Shown: piece after piece, positions 42,991-56,605 of the stretch | Layout of the letters: every line of letters starts with the position of its first letter | Numbering within the stretch: the stretch's first letter is position 1 | Assembly: GCA_037178625.1 (NCBI GenBank) | Contig: CM074140.1 | Coordinates: 682,001-746,000 of the forward strand | Direction of reading: 5' to 3' | Length of the DNA stretch: 64,000 bases | From: Skeletonema tropicum | Lineage: Eukaryota > Bacillariophyta > Thalassiosirophyceae > Thalassiosirales > Thalassiosiraceae | The notes under the pieces: model-generated | Database searches by the model: none | What the model saw: the letters and a program-made list of their open reading frames with translations, nothing else | What the model was told of the DNA's origin: nothing | Translations under genes and position numbers: made by a program

Positions 42991-43220
42991 GCTGCTGTGT
43001 TTTTTGTCTCAGCTTATGTATGTATTGTATTTAGGATAGTTGAGTAATTTTCTAAGTTATTATTATTATTATTTAATTCATTTGTTCATGCGCGGTTTGT
43101 AGAGTTTTGAGATTGATATGGTTCCGCTTAAAGTTCATGGCACGTCTCCCTCTAGAGTCCCGCCGACTTTGATAGCCAGAATTCCGCAAACTCAGCCAGC
43201 TGCTAACCGTGGTACCGAAC

Positions 43221-43452
43221 TGTCCAATCTAGCTAACAATTGAGCTTATTATTGATCAATAGATGTAACGAATAGAATTATTATGAGGATTACTTTACAC
43301 TGAAGAATAAAGCAGCATCTCTCGTGAATGGACATGGATTGAGAGGGGCTGCTCTGTTTCGATCGTATCAAATGTTCCGATCGTACCAAACAAAGAAACG
43401 AGAAACACATATGAACAGATTGTATGTCCAGTCTACTGACGTGGATGTGACA
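43221..43452. repeat. dispersed 232-bp repeat, copy 2
   Basis: Matches 21126-21357 in the same orientation and lies about 230 bp past the silaffin-like stop codon. Confidence 0.9.
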
Positions 43453-43595
43453 CGAACTCCTGAGAGAGCGAGGGAGATTTTCAATTTCCAATGAGTCATA
43501 GATACTTAGCGGCTTTGATTACCTCGAAAATGCCATACTTGTGATCTACGTATTTAAATTCTTAAGTACCTACCTGCCGATCACATCCTTACAGA

Positions 43596-43936
43596 AAAAG
43601 AAGTTTGTTCTTCGAACTAAGTATTGTACAATACCTCGAAAGAAAGAAGCAAACAAAGAGTTCTGAGAGATATCTTCTCAATCAATCACATGACCTTGCC
43701 ACGAGCAGTCTTCATTCAGTCAAGGAGAGTCTTGTCGGACACTCCACGAATGAGCTATTGAGAAAACTCCGAGAGAAAGAACAATTTGTCTGCAAATACA
43801 ACTTCGTACACATGAGCATGCACTACATCCTTTATCAACTCGGAAAGAAGATCAAGTAAGATGCTTAGATTGGCTCCTACAAAGAAAGAATGTAACTTGC
43901 TACGCGATGGAATTCAACTAGCATCCATTCAGCAAT
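43596..43936. repeat. direct repeat flanking the silaffin-like gene, downstream copy
   Basis: Matches 41244-41606. It holds an open frame of 84 codons (43605-43859) ending NELLRKLREKEQF ... ILYQLGKKIK; the upstream copy lacks part of this, so it is not clearly a gene. Confidence 0.88.
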
Positions 43937-44424
43937 GAATTTTTATACCCAGGGGATATAGTTCGCGGAGATTCCCTGTAACTGTAATGTGCCTTTGTTG
44001 CATACATTGCTCAGTGAGGAGATGTTGAGGAAAATTATTGTGGATCAAGTAAGTAGCTGGAGCAGATGCATTGACTATCTACAATGATCCTGAAAATAAA
44101 GCAGAAGATGAGTTTCCAGAAGATATCGAAAAGAGATGCAATGAAATCTCAACCAGACACATCACAGGTATGATGTAAGTGGGAGAGTAGGTAGGTATGT
44201 TGTGGGTAAGTCATAAGTCATACTAACGAGACCACTTTTTACTAACGAGACCAGTGTCTCGAGGTGACCTTGGTAACGAGACCAAGCCAATAGTCTCCTT
44301 CTATCACCATACATAATTAGGTACCCGCGCCTGTTTGCTGGAAGGAGAGCATTGCTTGATTTTTAAATTTTGTTATTTTTATAATGTTTATTCTGTTTCA
44401 AATATGAACATGAGAAATCATACT
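43937..44424. other. gene-free stretch before the tRNA
   Basis: No gene seen. The block tatagttcgcggagattccctgta (43957-43980) is the approximate complement of 37727-37750, a dispersed inverted repeat. acgagaccactttttacta / acgagaccagtgtctcgag is a small local repeat near 44226-44260. Confidence 0.4.
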
Positions 44425-44495
44425 TCTCCCATAGTGTAGTGGTTAGCACTGTTGACTTTGAATCAACCAGCCGGCGTTCGAATCGCCGTGGGAGA
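44425..44495 (+). tRNA. trnQ-TTG: tRNA-Gln (anticodon TTG), second copy
   Basis: Identical in all 71 positions to the gene at 37077-37147, while the flanks differ beyond a few bases. It lies about 250 bp upstream of the membrane protein start codon. Confidence 0.95.
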
Positions 44496-44745
44496 ACACT
44501 TTTTGCACACGGATGGAAGACACAAACTCTGAAACACGTGATTGATCCGGATACTTTTTGCAAAACACGATGGCTACACAACAACAACCTGCAACAACAA
44601 CCTACAACACACACAAGCCGATTCACTCTTCAATAATCGTTGCAATGCCTCTTTTATTTGCTCAGCAACAGTACGCAAGGGAACTGAATAGCGGTGCCTA
44701 AAGCTGTTACATTACAAAGAAGCGACAGAGCTCGGAGTAGTCATA

Positions 44746-47700
44746 ATGAAACAATCAACATCAACTTATCTTCCTGAAGCATCAGCCTCTTCCTACGGCC
44801 GAGACATTGATGATGAATTCAATGATCACTCACTGCCAACGTCGTCGTCATGTGACAATGCTACCATGTCACGATTAGTACGGCCCGCTGCTGTTGGTTC
44901 TGCTCGGCCTGATGATGAGAATGACCACTACCCCTACAATAATAACAATACTATGGGTACCGTTGAAAATTACTCACAACAACATAACTGCTCATCATCG
45001 GCATCGCGAAGAACAGTAGCAACCAAGATAGCAGTGCTAACTCTCCTACTATTCGTTGCTGCCGTAGCAATCATATCCAACAACAATCAAGTTCAATACG
45101 ATGATACATGGAACACAGATAACAATGTAATATCTGACTCTACTACTGCTGGAAGGAGACGAGATTCCACCGGGGGGACTACTACTGCTATTACAAGTAC
45201 TTCTACGTCCTCCTCTTCTACAACATCAACGTTGCTAACGCGAACGTCGCAGTTATCATCCCTACTATCCAATTTGGATGCAAGTGATGTTATTGAATGT
45301 TATATTGTCACACGGATGGCAAATTTGGCAAATGTGGAAGCTTACTCCTCGTCATCAGGAAAGGGAAGTGGTGTTGGTGGTGGTAATAACCACCACAACA
45401 ACAATCACAACTACAGCAATCGACGAAGAAACATTCAAACAATGGAAAAAGAGAATAATGAGAATGGTAATGATGATGCCACAATGTCAACTTCATCATC
45501 ATTTCCCACGGGTCCAGTCCTCATACGGAAAGCAGCACTTGCATTTCGATACCGTCCCAAGGTTGCATCAGTGTCACATGTTGCACCTGGATCAACAGCA
45601 TCATCATCATCGTTATCCGCAAATAATGATCAATCCGATGCAACAACAACAACAGCAACGTTGGACCAACAGAAATATTTTGAACTAACATTAGAATACG
45701 GTCCACAACGTGCGGGTGCAACCAAAACATCCGAATCTATGCCCATGGTACACATCGACATGGAAGTCATGGCCAACTACAATAATGACGATGAGAACGG
45801 TGGTGGTGGCGGTCTAAAGTACGTCTCATGGGACAATCAAGGATCCATCTACTACTCCACCCACATCTCCAACGAATGGTCCGGAGCCTACTACATGGCA
45901 CCCATCACAGGAGTCGTCCTCGAAAAGATTTTAGAGAAGGCGGTAGAATACCCTACGAAACGTCCACGATATCAACCATTTGAAGTGGTGTCGATCCCAT
46001 CGAATACTGTGATTTTGAAGAGTTCCGGGTCGGATGATTTTGTGTGGGATATGTTGAAGGATTTGGCGGATTTGTATGTGGATATTGATCCGATTTTGGT
46101 CCCGCCTAGGGGGAAGGTTCAATTTTATGTTGCCGATCCAATCGTTGAAGGAGGAGGAGTGGACAATAATAATGGAAATAATAAGGATGTGGAGGGAAGT
46201 AGTGGTGGAACAAGGTCCAATGTCGAAGTGATGAGGCAAAAAAGACGTCGTCCCAATCCCAATGTGAAACGAGTCGTGGGTGCATTGGAAAGTTCCAAGG
46301 CTGCGGTATTTTATGAGAATTTTTTCAATTGTGCCAATGCCAAAAAGACTGGAGATTATTCGTTGTTTGAAGAAGTTTTGGTGTCGTCGGCTCCCACTCC
46401 TGTTCCGCCGGTTTTGGAGGGAGAGGATGTAGTTATTTCGAACACTACTACATCATTGGGTGTGAGTAAAGAAGATGAAGTGGATGATGGATTGAATAGA
46501 GATGGATCTATTCGAAGGCTTGATGGCAGTTCAAATTCTACCATCGCCTCCACCACCTCGAGTGAGGTAAACGTTGATGCAGCAGTAGATGTAAAGGGTG
46601 GTGATAATAGCACCGATTCTTCTGCGCCAACAACAGAAAGTGGAGATGTCACCGAGATAATTGAAGAGGTTGGAGATGTCGCCAAGACAGCTGAAGATGT
46701 CGTCGGGGTTGCAACTGAGGGAGACATAGATAAATCAAGTCCTCCTCCACTAATCGACGATGACGACGATTATGAAATAAAAACGATTAATACTGATGAA
46801 GCAAATACTGACAGTGAAGATGACGGCGATGTAGCCAAAGCAGCCGAAAAAGCAGCCATAGAGGCAGCACAAAAAGCCGAGACAGCTGCAGCCGTAGCTG
46901 CTACAAACTCTTCTTCACCCGAAGACAGCGCCAAGGCTGCAAGTGAAGCTGCAATAGCCGCAAAGAAGGCAGCAGATGCCTCTCACGCATCGAGAGCGAA
47001 GTCGGCTGCCGAGGGATTACTTAGTGGAGATGGTGCCATGATGACTTCAATATTATCTTCGTGTTTTAGCGACCCAAAATATGGAATTCGAAAAGTTGAC
47101 GAAGAACAAAGTTCCACGACTTATGCGTATGTGTATCTGGACGGGGATGTCTTCATCCGGTTGAATCTGACCGCACCGTATTGGGGACCGTCGACAGTGC
47201 TGCAAACAATTCCACCACCCCACGCGCACGTGGATGGACAAGGCGATGTCGTAGATTGGGCAATCTTCCTACTACTCATTTGCGGGACTGTTTCGGCTTC
47301 CTTGTAATGGTCCATCAACTTGGTGTCAGCATTGACGATCGCTTGCAATTTCGACACGTCTTCCATCCGCTGGAAGATAGTGCCATCATCGAAATGGAAC
47401 GACTGGAAATGGGCGGCGGGATCCCACACTCAATTGGAATTGATGCTATTCCAGTTAGTTTGGGTGGTCAACTTTCTCATTATAATGGTAGTCAGGGAGA
47501 GGGTCCGCCATCAACTTACAAAGATCGACTTTCAGAGTCTTCAATAGATGACGATGAAAACAACGGCTTACTAGGTATAGAACTTGCAAATCGAAAAAAT
47601 GCCGTGTCCGTGGCCAGGTTACAAAAAAGAAACAGTGATGGCGTACGTCGCGTGCCATCACGGTTGTTACAAAGAAGAGCAAGTGATGGCGTGTCATCAC

Positions 47701-47915
47701 CTGAGGCGGCAGCTTCAACAAGGAATGATCTTCCTCTCAGTCTCAGGTTAAAGGAAGAAGCACCCGATCTAGTTGAAAGACCAACGTTGAAGTCTAAGTC
47801 CAAGGTTGCATTACCACATTCGTCCCCAGGTCCGTCTCCTCGGTTAATCGGAGAGGATAAGGTGCTGTCAGACGAGAAGAAGACGAATATGCCTGTATTG
47901 CCTAAAATGACATAA
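44746..47915 (+). CDS. two-pass membrane protein, unknown function (one frameshift)
   Basis: The ATG frame is open to 47307, and a second frame continues the same protein to 47915. The shift lies at the T run 47291-47293: three Ts here, four in the inverted copy, where the frame stays open. The intended product is about 1056 aa. It has a Ser/Asn/Asp-rich N-terminus, a membrane segment near residue 90 (KIAVLTLLLFVAAVAII), a large luminal-type region with LTLEYGPQRAGA, PMVHIDMEVMANY, EWSGAYYMAPITGVVLEK and VLVPPRGKVQFYVADP, an acidic linker, an Ala/Lys helix (AAEKAAIEAAQKAETAAA), then YAYVYLDGDVFIRLNLTAPYWG and a second membrane segment (WAIFLLLICGTVFGFLVMV) near 845 with a cytosolic Ser/Arg-rich tail. 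I do not recognise the family. The shift may be a base-calling error. Confidence 0.6.
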
Positions 47916-48077
47916 AGAGTTAAAATTGAAATGGTACAACCGCATGCTTTGACATCTAACTTGCGACGACCGAGATGCGAATACTCTCCTCCATACAAAC
48001 CATTATAATTGTGAAGCAAACTGCAGCTAAATTTTAGATATTCAGCATGCTTTTCCGATCAACACGAGAGCTGTGCA

Positions 48078-50548
48078 ATGCAGGTATGTCTTCCAGCTGG
48101 TTGGCGAAAGTTGGCGAAAGATCTGCAAAAATTTGATGCAAAAATTTGCACTTCGCACCTCAACCGCGCAACCACAAGCCTACCACAAGCACAAAGCCAA
48201 GCCAACGGAATAGCCATAATCTGCCACCCCCTATATCATCTTCTTTGGTTTGATAAGATCGAAAGAACCATGAATATTGAACTTGGTGATGCTGTCCTCA
48301 CAGAATTTGGCACCGGCGTAGTCACCTGCCTACACGACGGCGGCGGCTCATCATGGGCCACATTACGGCTGAATCGTCAGCCTGGAAAATCCATTGCATC
48401 CGGGACATTGCTCACGGCCAAAACAGTGTGTCTTACTAAAAAGTTGGTTGCTGCGTCTGGAATGATTGTGCGTGGAGATCATACTGCTGACGAGGATAAA
48501 ATAATAGCAGATGATGATGAAGATGTCGCCACTGCTTCTCGAGAGTATGGAAGGAAGTATTTGATTGAGAAGTACATTCCCGAGAGAGATGTTTATTTGG
48601 CATCTGTAATTCCAATCAATGATGAAGGAGAGGGGGTAGATGATGGTCACTCACTTGCAAAATCTTTGTCTGTCATGAGCACTCCTAACCCAACAGTGAA
48701 GAAATCTCTGTCAAAGATAGAAGAGGATGGTAATGATGACGAAACAGGTGATAACCGCGAAGGCGAAGAGCAACAAACCAATGATGAGAAACCGAAAACA
48801 ATTGTGGAATTGAACGCTAATCAAATTGATCCCTCATCTACCAGTGCCAAATTCTATCCAATGCTGGAAGATTTGATGCGTAGGGGTGAAAAGGCATGGT
48901 CATCATTAGATGCAGTAAAGCAGAAAACGAAGGAACATCTTGAGAATGATACCGATGAGGTTATTGCAGATAAGCTCCTCTCATCATGTGCAATCACAGT
49001 GGATGACAATCAAGATGGCAAAGAAAATAAAGCTGCCGCGGCAAAGGTTATTTCCGATGCTTCAAAATCTTCCATGGATGTGATTAATGACAAGATTAGC
49101 TCTGTTGCAGCATCAACACCCGAGAAGATTGAATCGGTCAAGGCTGCCACCGAAGGTTTATCTTTACCCGAGGCGAATGAAATTCGACAAGTTTACGATA
49201 TGTTGCGTGATGAAGATTTGACAAAGTTGCTGCAATTGGGGCGTGAACGGTTGAAGGATTTGGTCGAGGTGGATGTTCCTGATAAAACAAAGAAGGCACT
49301 GCAAGCGATGGGCATTGAGATAGATGAAGGGGATGGATTATCAGCATCATCATCCGGACAAACTATTCGAGAGAAGATGAGCAAATTGCAAAAGGAGGCT
49401 TTGGCATCGATTGAACAAATGTTGACAATCAATGTATCGGGTGATGGTATCACAGTTCAAGCCAATGGGCACAACGCAGGTATTACGTTTGATAGCTCCA
49501 AGATTGCGGAAGCAATCCCAACGTCTCCTTCTCGACAACAAGTTCATCGGCAGGCGAAAGAACAATTTGCAAAAATGTTTGATCATCTCTCCACTGTGGC
49601 AACGTCCGATCCACAATTGCTTTCTATATATTCGTCAATATCAGAAAAGACCAAGATGTGGCAAGAAATGACTGGGAGATTATTCCAAACAAAGACTGTC
49701 GGGATGTTTATGGAAGGTACGCAACGACTTCGGACACGAGCAGCGCAGTTATTAAATCTCGCGCCGGGCCAATTCCAAGGTCTTGGTGGTGGTGGCGTTG
49801 GTAGTGATTTGACACGTGCATTTACCGAAGGAGATGTAGCCATGGCAAAACTTAAATCAATGGAAATGGGGGATGCAATCAGATCACGTCTGTTTAAGGC
49901 AATTGAATTACGTAGTGAGAGTAGCGGTGGCTTAGATGCAATTATTGCTGGTTCTTTGGCAGCAATATCACGAACTGGTGACGATTACAGTGCCAAGGCG
50001 TCATCATTGCTGGGAATGGATAGAGTGGAGAACAAAGCAAAGTCACTAGCTGGAGGCGTTGACGAAAATACGATCCAATCTGTCATCAATAGGGTGCAAT
50101 CATCAGCTACATCTGCTATGAAAGGTACGAAAGAAACCCTCATCGCCCTTCTTTCAGAAGAAAATACTATTTATCGTGATGCAGTTCTTCTACGCCTAGA
50201 GCAGGTATTTCTTGATCTTGAATCACAGCTGGGACAAGAGCTGTCTGCAGAAGAAATTGCCAAGCTAGCAAGTGGAGAAGGAGGGACAATGTCACTGTTT
50301 AAGCCTGTTGCAATGAAAGCTGCAAAAGACATGAATTGCAACTCGATGCTGTAGAAAACAAGATGAAAGAATCCAAACATTGGAACAGTAAGGCGGATGA
50401 TGCCTTGGCGAAGGTTAGGCAAATAACAAGCGGTGAGTTATCAATGTCTGACATATTGGACATGGCTGCAAGTTTTCTAGATGACGATGAAGTGGTGTCG
50501 AAGAGTGGTGAACTGATTTTGAAGGCGGAATCGTTATTGGACGATTTT
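48078..50548 (+). CDS. large unrecognised protein, truncated at the palindrome centre
   Basis: The frame is open from 48078 but the more likely start is the ATG at 48270 (MNIELGDAVLTEFGTGVV), after which the sequence becomes ordered. One base is missing at about 50331 relative to the other arm; correcting for it, the frame runs on through AVENKMKESKHWN to ESLLDDF and is cut at the inverted-repeat centre. The N-terminal 60 residues look like a small beta barrel (LTEFGTGVVTCLHDGGG, WATLRLN). A charged linker follows, then long amphipathic helices (LLQLGRERLKDLVEVDVPDKTKKAL, EALASIEQMLTINVSGDGI, QQVHRQAKEQFAKMFDHLS). No membrane segment. I do not recognise the family; the true C-terminus is not in the window. 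Confidence 0.55.
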
Positions 50549-53021
50549 AAAATCGTCCAATAACGATTCCGCCTTCAAAATCAGTTCACCACTCTTCGAC
50601 ACCACTTCATCGTCATCTAGAAAACTTGCAGCCATGTCCAATATGTCAGACATTGATAACTCACCGCTTGTTATTTGCCTAACCTTCGCCAAGGCATCAT
50701 CCGCCTTACTGTTCCAATGTTTGGATTCTTTCATCTTGTTTTCTACAGCATCGAGTTGCAATTCAATGTCTTTTGCAGCTTTCATTGCAACAGGCTTAAA
50801 CAGTGACATTGTCCCTCCTTCTCCACTTGCTAGCTTGGCAATTTCTTCTGCAGACAGCTCTTGTCCCAGCTGTGATTCAAGATCAAGAAATACCTGCTCT
50901 AGGCGTAGAAGAACTGCATCACGATAAATAGTATTTTCTTCTGAAAGAAGGGCGATGAGGGTTTCTTTCGTACCTTTCATAGCAGATGTAGCTGATGATT
51001 GCACCCTATTGATGACAGATTGGATCGTATTTTCGTCAACGCCTCCAGCTAGTGACTTTGCTTTGTTCTCCACTCTATCCATTCCCAGCAATGATGACGC
51101 CTTGGCACTGTAATCGTCACCAGTTCGTGATATTGCTGCCAAAGAACCAGCAATAATTGCATCTAAGCCACCGCTACTCTCACTACGTAATTCAATTGCC
51201 TTAAACAGACGTGATCTGATTGCATCCCCCATTTCCATTGATTTAAGTTTTGCCATGGCTACATCTCCTTCGGTAAATGCACGTGTCAAATCACTACCAA
51301 CGCCACCACCACCAAGACCTTGGAATTGGCCCGGCGCGAGATTTAATAACTGCGCTGCTCGTGTCCGAAGTCGTTGCGTACCTTCCATAAACATCCCGAC
51401 AGTCTTTGTTTGGAATAATCTCCCAGTCATTTCTTGCCACATCTTGGTCTTTTCTGATATTGACGAATATATAGAAAGCAATTGTGGATCGGACGTTGCC
51501 ACAGTGGAGAGATGATCAAACATTTTTGCAAATTGTTCTTTCGCCTGCCGATGAACTTGTTGTCGAGAAGGAGACGTTGGGATTGCTTCCGCAATCTTGG
51601 AGCTATCAAACGTAATACCTGCGTTGTGCCCATTGGCTTGAACTGTGATACCATCACCCGATACATTGATTGTCAACATTTGTTCAATCGATGCCAAAGC
51701 CTCCTTTTGCAATTTGCTCATCTTCTCTCGAATAGTTTGTCCGGATGATGATGCTGATAATCCATCCCCTTCATCTATCTCAATGCCCATCGCTTGCAGT
51801 GCCTTCTTTGTTTTATCAGGAACATCCACCTCGACCAAATCCTTCAACCGTTCACGCCCCAATTGCAGCAACTTTGTCAAATCTTCATCACGCAACATAT
51901 CGTAAACTTGTCGAATTTCATTCGCCTCGGGTAAAGATAAACCTTCGGTGGCAGCCTTGACCGATTCAATCTTCTCGGTGTTGATGCTGCAACAGAGCTA
52001 ATCTTGTCATTAATCACATCCATGGAAGATTTTGAAGCATCGGAAATAACCTTTGCCGCGGCAGCTTTATTTTCTTTGCCATCTTGATTGTCATCCACTG
52101 TGATTGCACATGATGAGAGGAGCTTATCTGCAATAACCTCATCGGTATCATTCTCAAGATGTTCCTTCGTTTTCTGCTTTACTGCATCTAATGATGACCA
52201 TGCCTTTTCACCCCTACGCATCAAATCTTCCAGCATTGGATAGAATTTGGCACTGGTAGATGAGGGATCAATTTGATTAGCGTTCAATTCCACAATTGTT
52301 TTCGGTTTCTCATCATTGGTTTGTTGCTCTTCGCCTTCGCGGTTATCACCTGTTTCGTCATCATTACCATCCTCTTCTATCTTTGACAGAGATTTCTTCA
52401 CTGTTTGGGTTAGGAGTGCTCATGACAGACACAAGATTTTGCAAGTGAGTGACCATCATCTACCCCCTCTCCTTCATCATTGATTGGAATTACAGATGCC
52501 AAATAAACATCTCTCTCGGGAATGTACTTCTCAATCAAATACTTCCTTCCATACTCTCGAGAAGCAGTGGCGACATCTTCATCATCATCTGCTATTATTT
52601 TATCCTCGTCAGCAGTATGATCTCCACGCACAATCATTCCAGACGCAGCAACCAACTTTTTAGTAAGACACACTGTTTTGGCCGTGAGCAATGTCCCGGA
52701 TGCAATGGATTTTCCAGGCTGACGATTCAGCCGTAATGTGGCCCATGATGAGCCGCCGCCGTCGTGTAGGCAGGTGACTACGCCGGTGCCAAATTCTGTG
52801 AGGACAGCATCACCAAGTTCAATATTCATGGTTCTTTCGATCTTATCAAACCAAAGAAGATGATATAGGGGGTGGCAGATTATGGCTATTCCGTTGGCTT
52901 GGCTTTGTGCTTGTGGTAGGCTTGTGGTTGCGCGGTTGAGGTGCGAAGTGCAAATTTTTGCATCAAATTTTTGCAGATCTTTCGCCAACTTTCGCCAACC
53001 AGCTGGAAGACATACCTGCAT
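50549..53021 (-). pseudogene. inverted copy of the large unknown gene (frameshifted, truncated)
   Basis: Three minus frames (52410-53021, 51877-52401, 50549-51898) together cover the protein of 48078-50548. Breaks: an extra base near 52435 (cttgtgtctg versus ctttgtctg) and a lost base near 51977 (CC versus CCC). Here the last part is unbroken through AAKDIELQLDAVENK, where the other arm is broken. Likely start ATG at about 52830. Confidence 0.6.
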
Positions 53022-53183
53022 TGCACAGCTCTCGTGTTGATCGGAAAAGCATGCTGAATATCTAAAATTTAGCTGCAGTTTGCTTCACAATTATAATGGT
53101 TTGTATGGAGGAGAGTATTCGCATCTCGGTCGTCGCAAGTTAGATGTCAAAGCATGCGGTTGTACCATTTCAATTTTAACTCT

Positions 53184-56100
53184 TTATGTCATTTTAGGCA
53201 ATACAGGCATATTCGTCTTCTTCTCGTCTGACAGCACCTTATCCTCTCCGATTAACCGAGGAGACGGACCTGGGGACGAATGTGGTAATGCAACCTTGGA
53301 CTTAGACTTCAACGTTGGTCTTTCAACTAGATCGGGTGCTTCTTCCTTTAACCTGAGACTGAGAGGAAGATCATTCCTTGTTGAAGCTGCCGCCTCAGGT
53401 GATGACACGCCATCACTTGCTCTTCTTTGTAACAACCGTGATGGCACGCGACGTACGCCATCACTGTTTCTTTTTTGTAACCTGGCCACGGACACGGCAT
53501 TTTTTCGATTTGCAAGTTCTATACCTAGTAAGCCGTTGTTTTCATCGTCATCTATTGAAGACTCTGAAAGTCGATCTTTGTAAGTTGATGGCGGACCCTC
53601 TCCCTGACTACCATTATAATGAGAAAGTTGACCACCCAAACTAACTGGAATAGCATCAATTCCAATTGAGTGTGGGATCCCGCCGCCCATTTCCAGTCGT
53701 TCCATTTCGATGATGGCACTATCTTCCAGCGGATGGAAGACGTGTCGAAATTGCAAGCGATCGTCAATGCTGACACCAAGTTGATGGACCATTACAAGGA
53801 AGCCGAAAACAGTCCCGCAAATGAGTAGTAGGAAGATTGCCCAATCTACGACATCGCCTTGTCCATCCACGTGCGCGTGGGGTGGTGGAATTGTTTGCAG
53901 CACTGTCGACGGTCCCCAATACGGTGCGGTCAGATTCAACCGGATGAAGACATCCCCGTCCAGATACACATACGCATAAGTCGTGGAACTTTGTTCTTCG
54001 TCAACTTTTCGAATTCCATATTTTGGGTCGCTAAAACACGAAGATAATATTGAAGTCATCATGGCACCATCTCCACTAAGTAATCCCTCGGCAGCCGACT
54101 TCGCTCTCGATGCGTGAGAGGCATCTGCTGCCTTCTTTGCGGCTATTGCAGCTTCACTTGCAGCCTTGGCGCTGTCTTCGGGTGAAGAAGAGTTTGTAGC
54201 AGCTACGGCTGCAGCTGTCTCGGCTTTTTGTGCTGCCTCTATGGCTGCTTTTTCGGCTGCTTTGGCTACATCGCCGTCATCTTCACTGTCAGTATTTGCT
54301 TCATCAGTATTAATCGTTTTTATTTCATAATCGTCGTCATCGTCGATTAGTGGAGGAGGACTTGATTTATCTATGTCTCCCTCAGTTGCAACCCCGACGA
54401 CATCTTCAGCTGTCTTGGCGACATCTCCAACCTCTTCAATTATCTCGGTGACATCTCCACTTTCTGTTGTTGGCGCAGAAGAATCGGTGCTATTATCACC
54501 ACCCTTTACATCTACTGCTGCATCAACGTTTACCTCACTCGAGGTGGTGGAGGCGATGGTAGAATTTGAACTGCCATCAAGCCTTCGAATAGATCCATCT
54601 CTATTCAATCCATCATCCACTTCATCTTCTTTACTCACACCCAATGATGTAGTAGTGTTCGAAATAACTACATCCTCTCCCTCCAAAACCGGCGGAACAG
54701 GAGTGGGAGCCGACGACACCAAAACTTCTTCAAACAACGAATAATCTCCAGTCTTTTTGGCATTGGCACAATTGAAAAAATTCTCATAAAATACCGCAGC
54801 CTTGGAACTTTCCAATGCACCCACGACTCGTTTTCACATTGGGATTGGGACGACGTCTTTTTTTTGCCTCATCACTTCGACATTGGACCTTGTTCCACCA
54901 CTACTTCCCTCCACATCCTTATTATTTCCATTATTATTGTCCACTCCTCCTCCTTCAACGATTGGATCGGCAACATAAAATTGAACCTTCCCCCTAGGCG
55001 GGACCAAAATCGGATCAATATCCACATACAAATCCGCCAAATCCTTCAACATATCCCACACAAAATCATCCGACCCGGAACTCTTCAAAATCACAGTATT
55101 CGATGGGATCGACACCACTTCAAATGGTTGATATCGTGGACGTTTCGTAGGGTATTCTACCGCCTTCTCTAAAATCTTTTCGAGGACGACTCCTGTGATG
55201 GGTGCCATGTAGTAGGCTCCGGACCATTCGTTGGAGATGTGGGTGGAGTAGTAGATGGATCCTTGATTGTCCCATGAGACGTACTTTAGACCGCCACCAC
55301 CACCGTTCTCATCGTCATTATTGTAGTTGGCCATGACTTCCATGTCGATGTGTACCATGGGCATAGATTCGGATGTTTTGGTTGCACCCGCACGTTGTGG
55401 ACCGTATTCTAATGTTAGTTCAAAATATTTCTGTTGGTCCAACGTTGCTGTTGTTGTTGTTGCATCGGATTGATCATTATTTGCGGATAACGATGATGAT
55501 GATGCTGTTGATCCAGGTGCAACATGTGACACTGATGCAACCTTGGGACGGTATCGAAATGCAAGTGCTGCTTTCCGTATGAGGACTGGACCCGTGGGAA
55601 ATGATGATGAAGTTGACATTGTGGCATCATCATTACCATTCTCATTATTCTCTTTTTCCATTGTTTGAATGTTTCTTCGTCGATTGCTGTAGTTGTGATT
55701 GTTGTTGTGGTGGTTATTACCACCACCAACACCACTTCCCTTTCCTGATGACGAGGAGTAAGCTTCCACATTTGCCAAATTTGCCATCCGTGTGACAATA
55801 TAACATTCAATAACATCACTTGCATCCAAATTGGATAGTAGGGATGATAACTGCGACGTTCGCGTTAGCAACGTTGATGTTGTAGAAGAGGAGGACGTAG
55901 AAGTACTTGTAATAGCAGTAGTAGTCCCCCCGGTGGAATCTCGTCTCCTTCCAGCAGTAGTAGAGTCAGATATTACATTGTTATCTGTGTTCCATGTATC
56001 ATCGTATTGAACTTGATTGTTGTTGGATATGATTGCTACGGCAGCAACGAATAGTAGGAGAGTTAGCACTGCTATCTTGGTTGCTACTGTTCTTCGCGAT

Positions 56101-56356
56101 GCCGATGATGAGCAGTTATGTTGTTGTGAGTAATTTTCAACGGTACCCATAGTATTGTTATTATTGTAGGGTAGTGGTCATTCTCATCATCAGGCCGAGC
56201 AGAACCAACAGCAGCGGGCCGTACTAATCGTGACATGGTAGCATTGTCACATGACGACGACGTTGGCAGTGAGTGATCATTGAATTCATCATCAATGTCT
56301 CGGCCGTAGGAAGAGGCTGATGCTTCAGGAAGATAAGTTGATGTTGATTGTTTCAT
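53184..56356 (-). pseudogene. inverted copy of the two-pass membrane protein gene (two frameshifts)
   Basis: Frames 56084-56356, 54834-56150 and 53184-54824 cover the protein. Breaks are at 56170-56172 (GGG here, CCCC in the other arm) and at 54858-54865 (eight Ts here, six As in the other arm). The second membrane segment is unbroken here (LLLICGTVFGFLVMVHQLGV), which shows the frame of the intact gene. Confidence 0.65.
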
Positions 56357-56605
56357 TATGACTACTCCGAGCTCTGTCGCTTCTTTGTAATGTAACAGCT
56401 TTAGGCACCGCTATTCAGTTCCCTTGCGTACTGTTGCTGAGCAAATAAAAGAGGCATTGCAACGATTATTGAAGAGTGAATCGGCTTGTGTGTGTTGTAG
56501 GTTGTTGTTGCAGGTTGTTGTTGTGTAGCCATCGTGTTTTGCAAAAAGTATCCGGATCAATCACGTGTTTCAGAGTTTGTGTCTTCCATCCGTGTGCAAA
56601 AGTGT

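Larger units (their letters stand above)
39409..50548 (+). repeat. left arm of ~11.1-kb inverted repeat
   Basis: Every feature here recurs in reverse complement at 50549-61707. Paired coordinates sum to 101,097 at the centre and to about 101,116 at the outer edge, so only about 20 bp of net length difference has built up. Confidence 0.97.

Noticed and set aside
43605..43859. 84-codon frame in the silaffin-flanking repeat
   Set aside because: The other flank copy (41244-41606) lacks part of the frame, so coding function is not supported; kept only as a repeat note.
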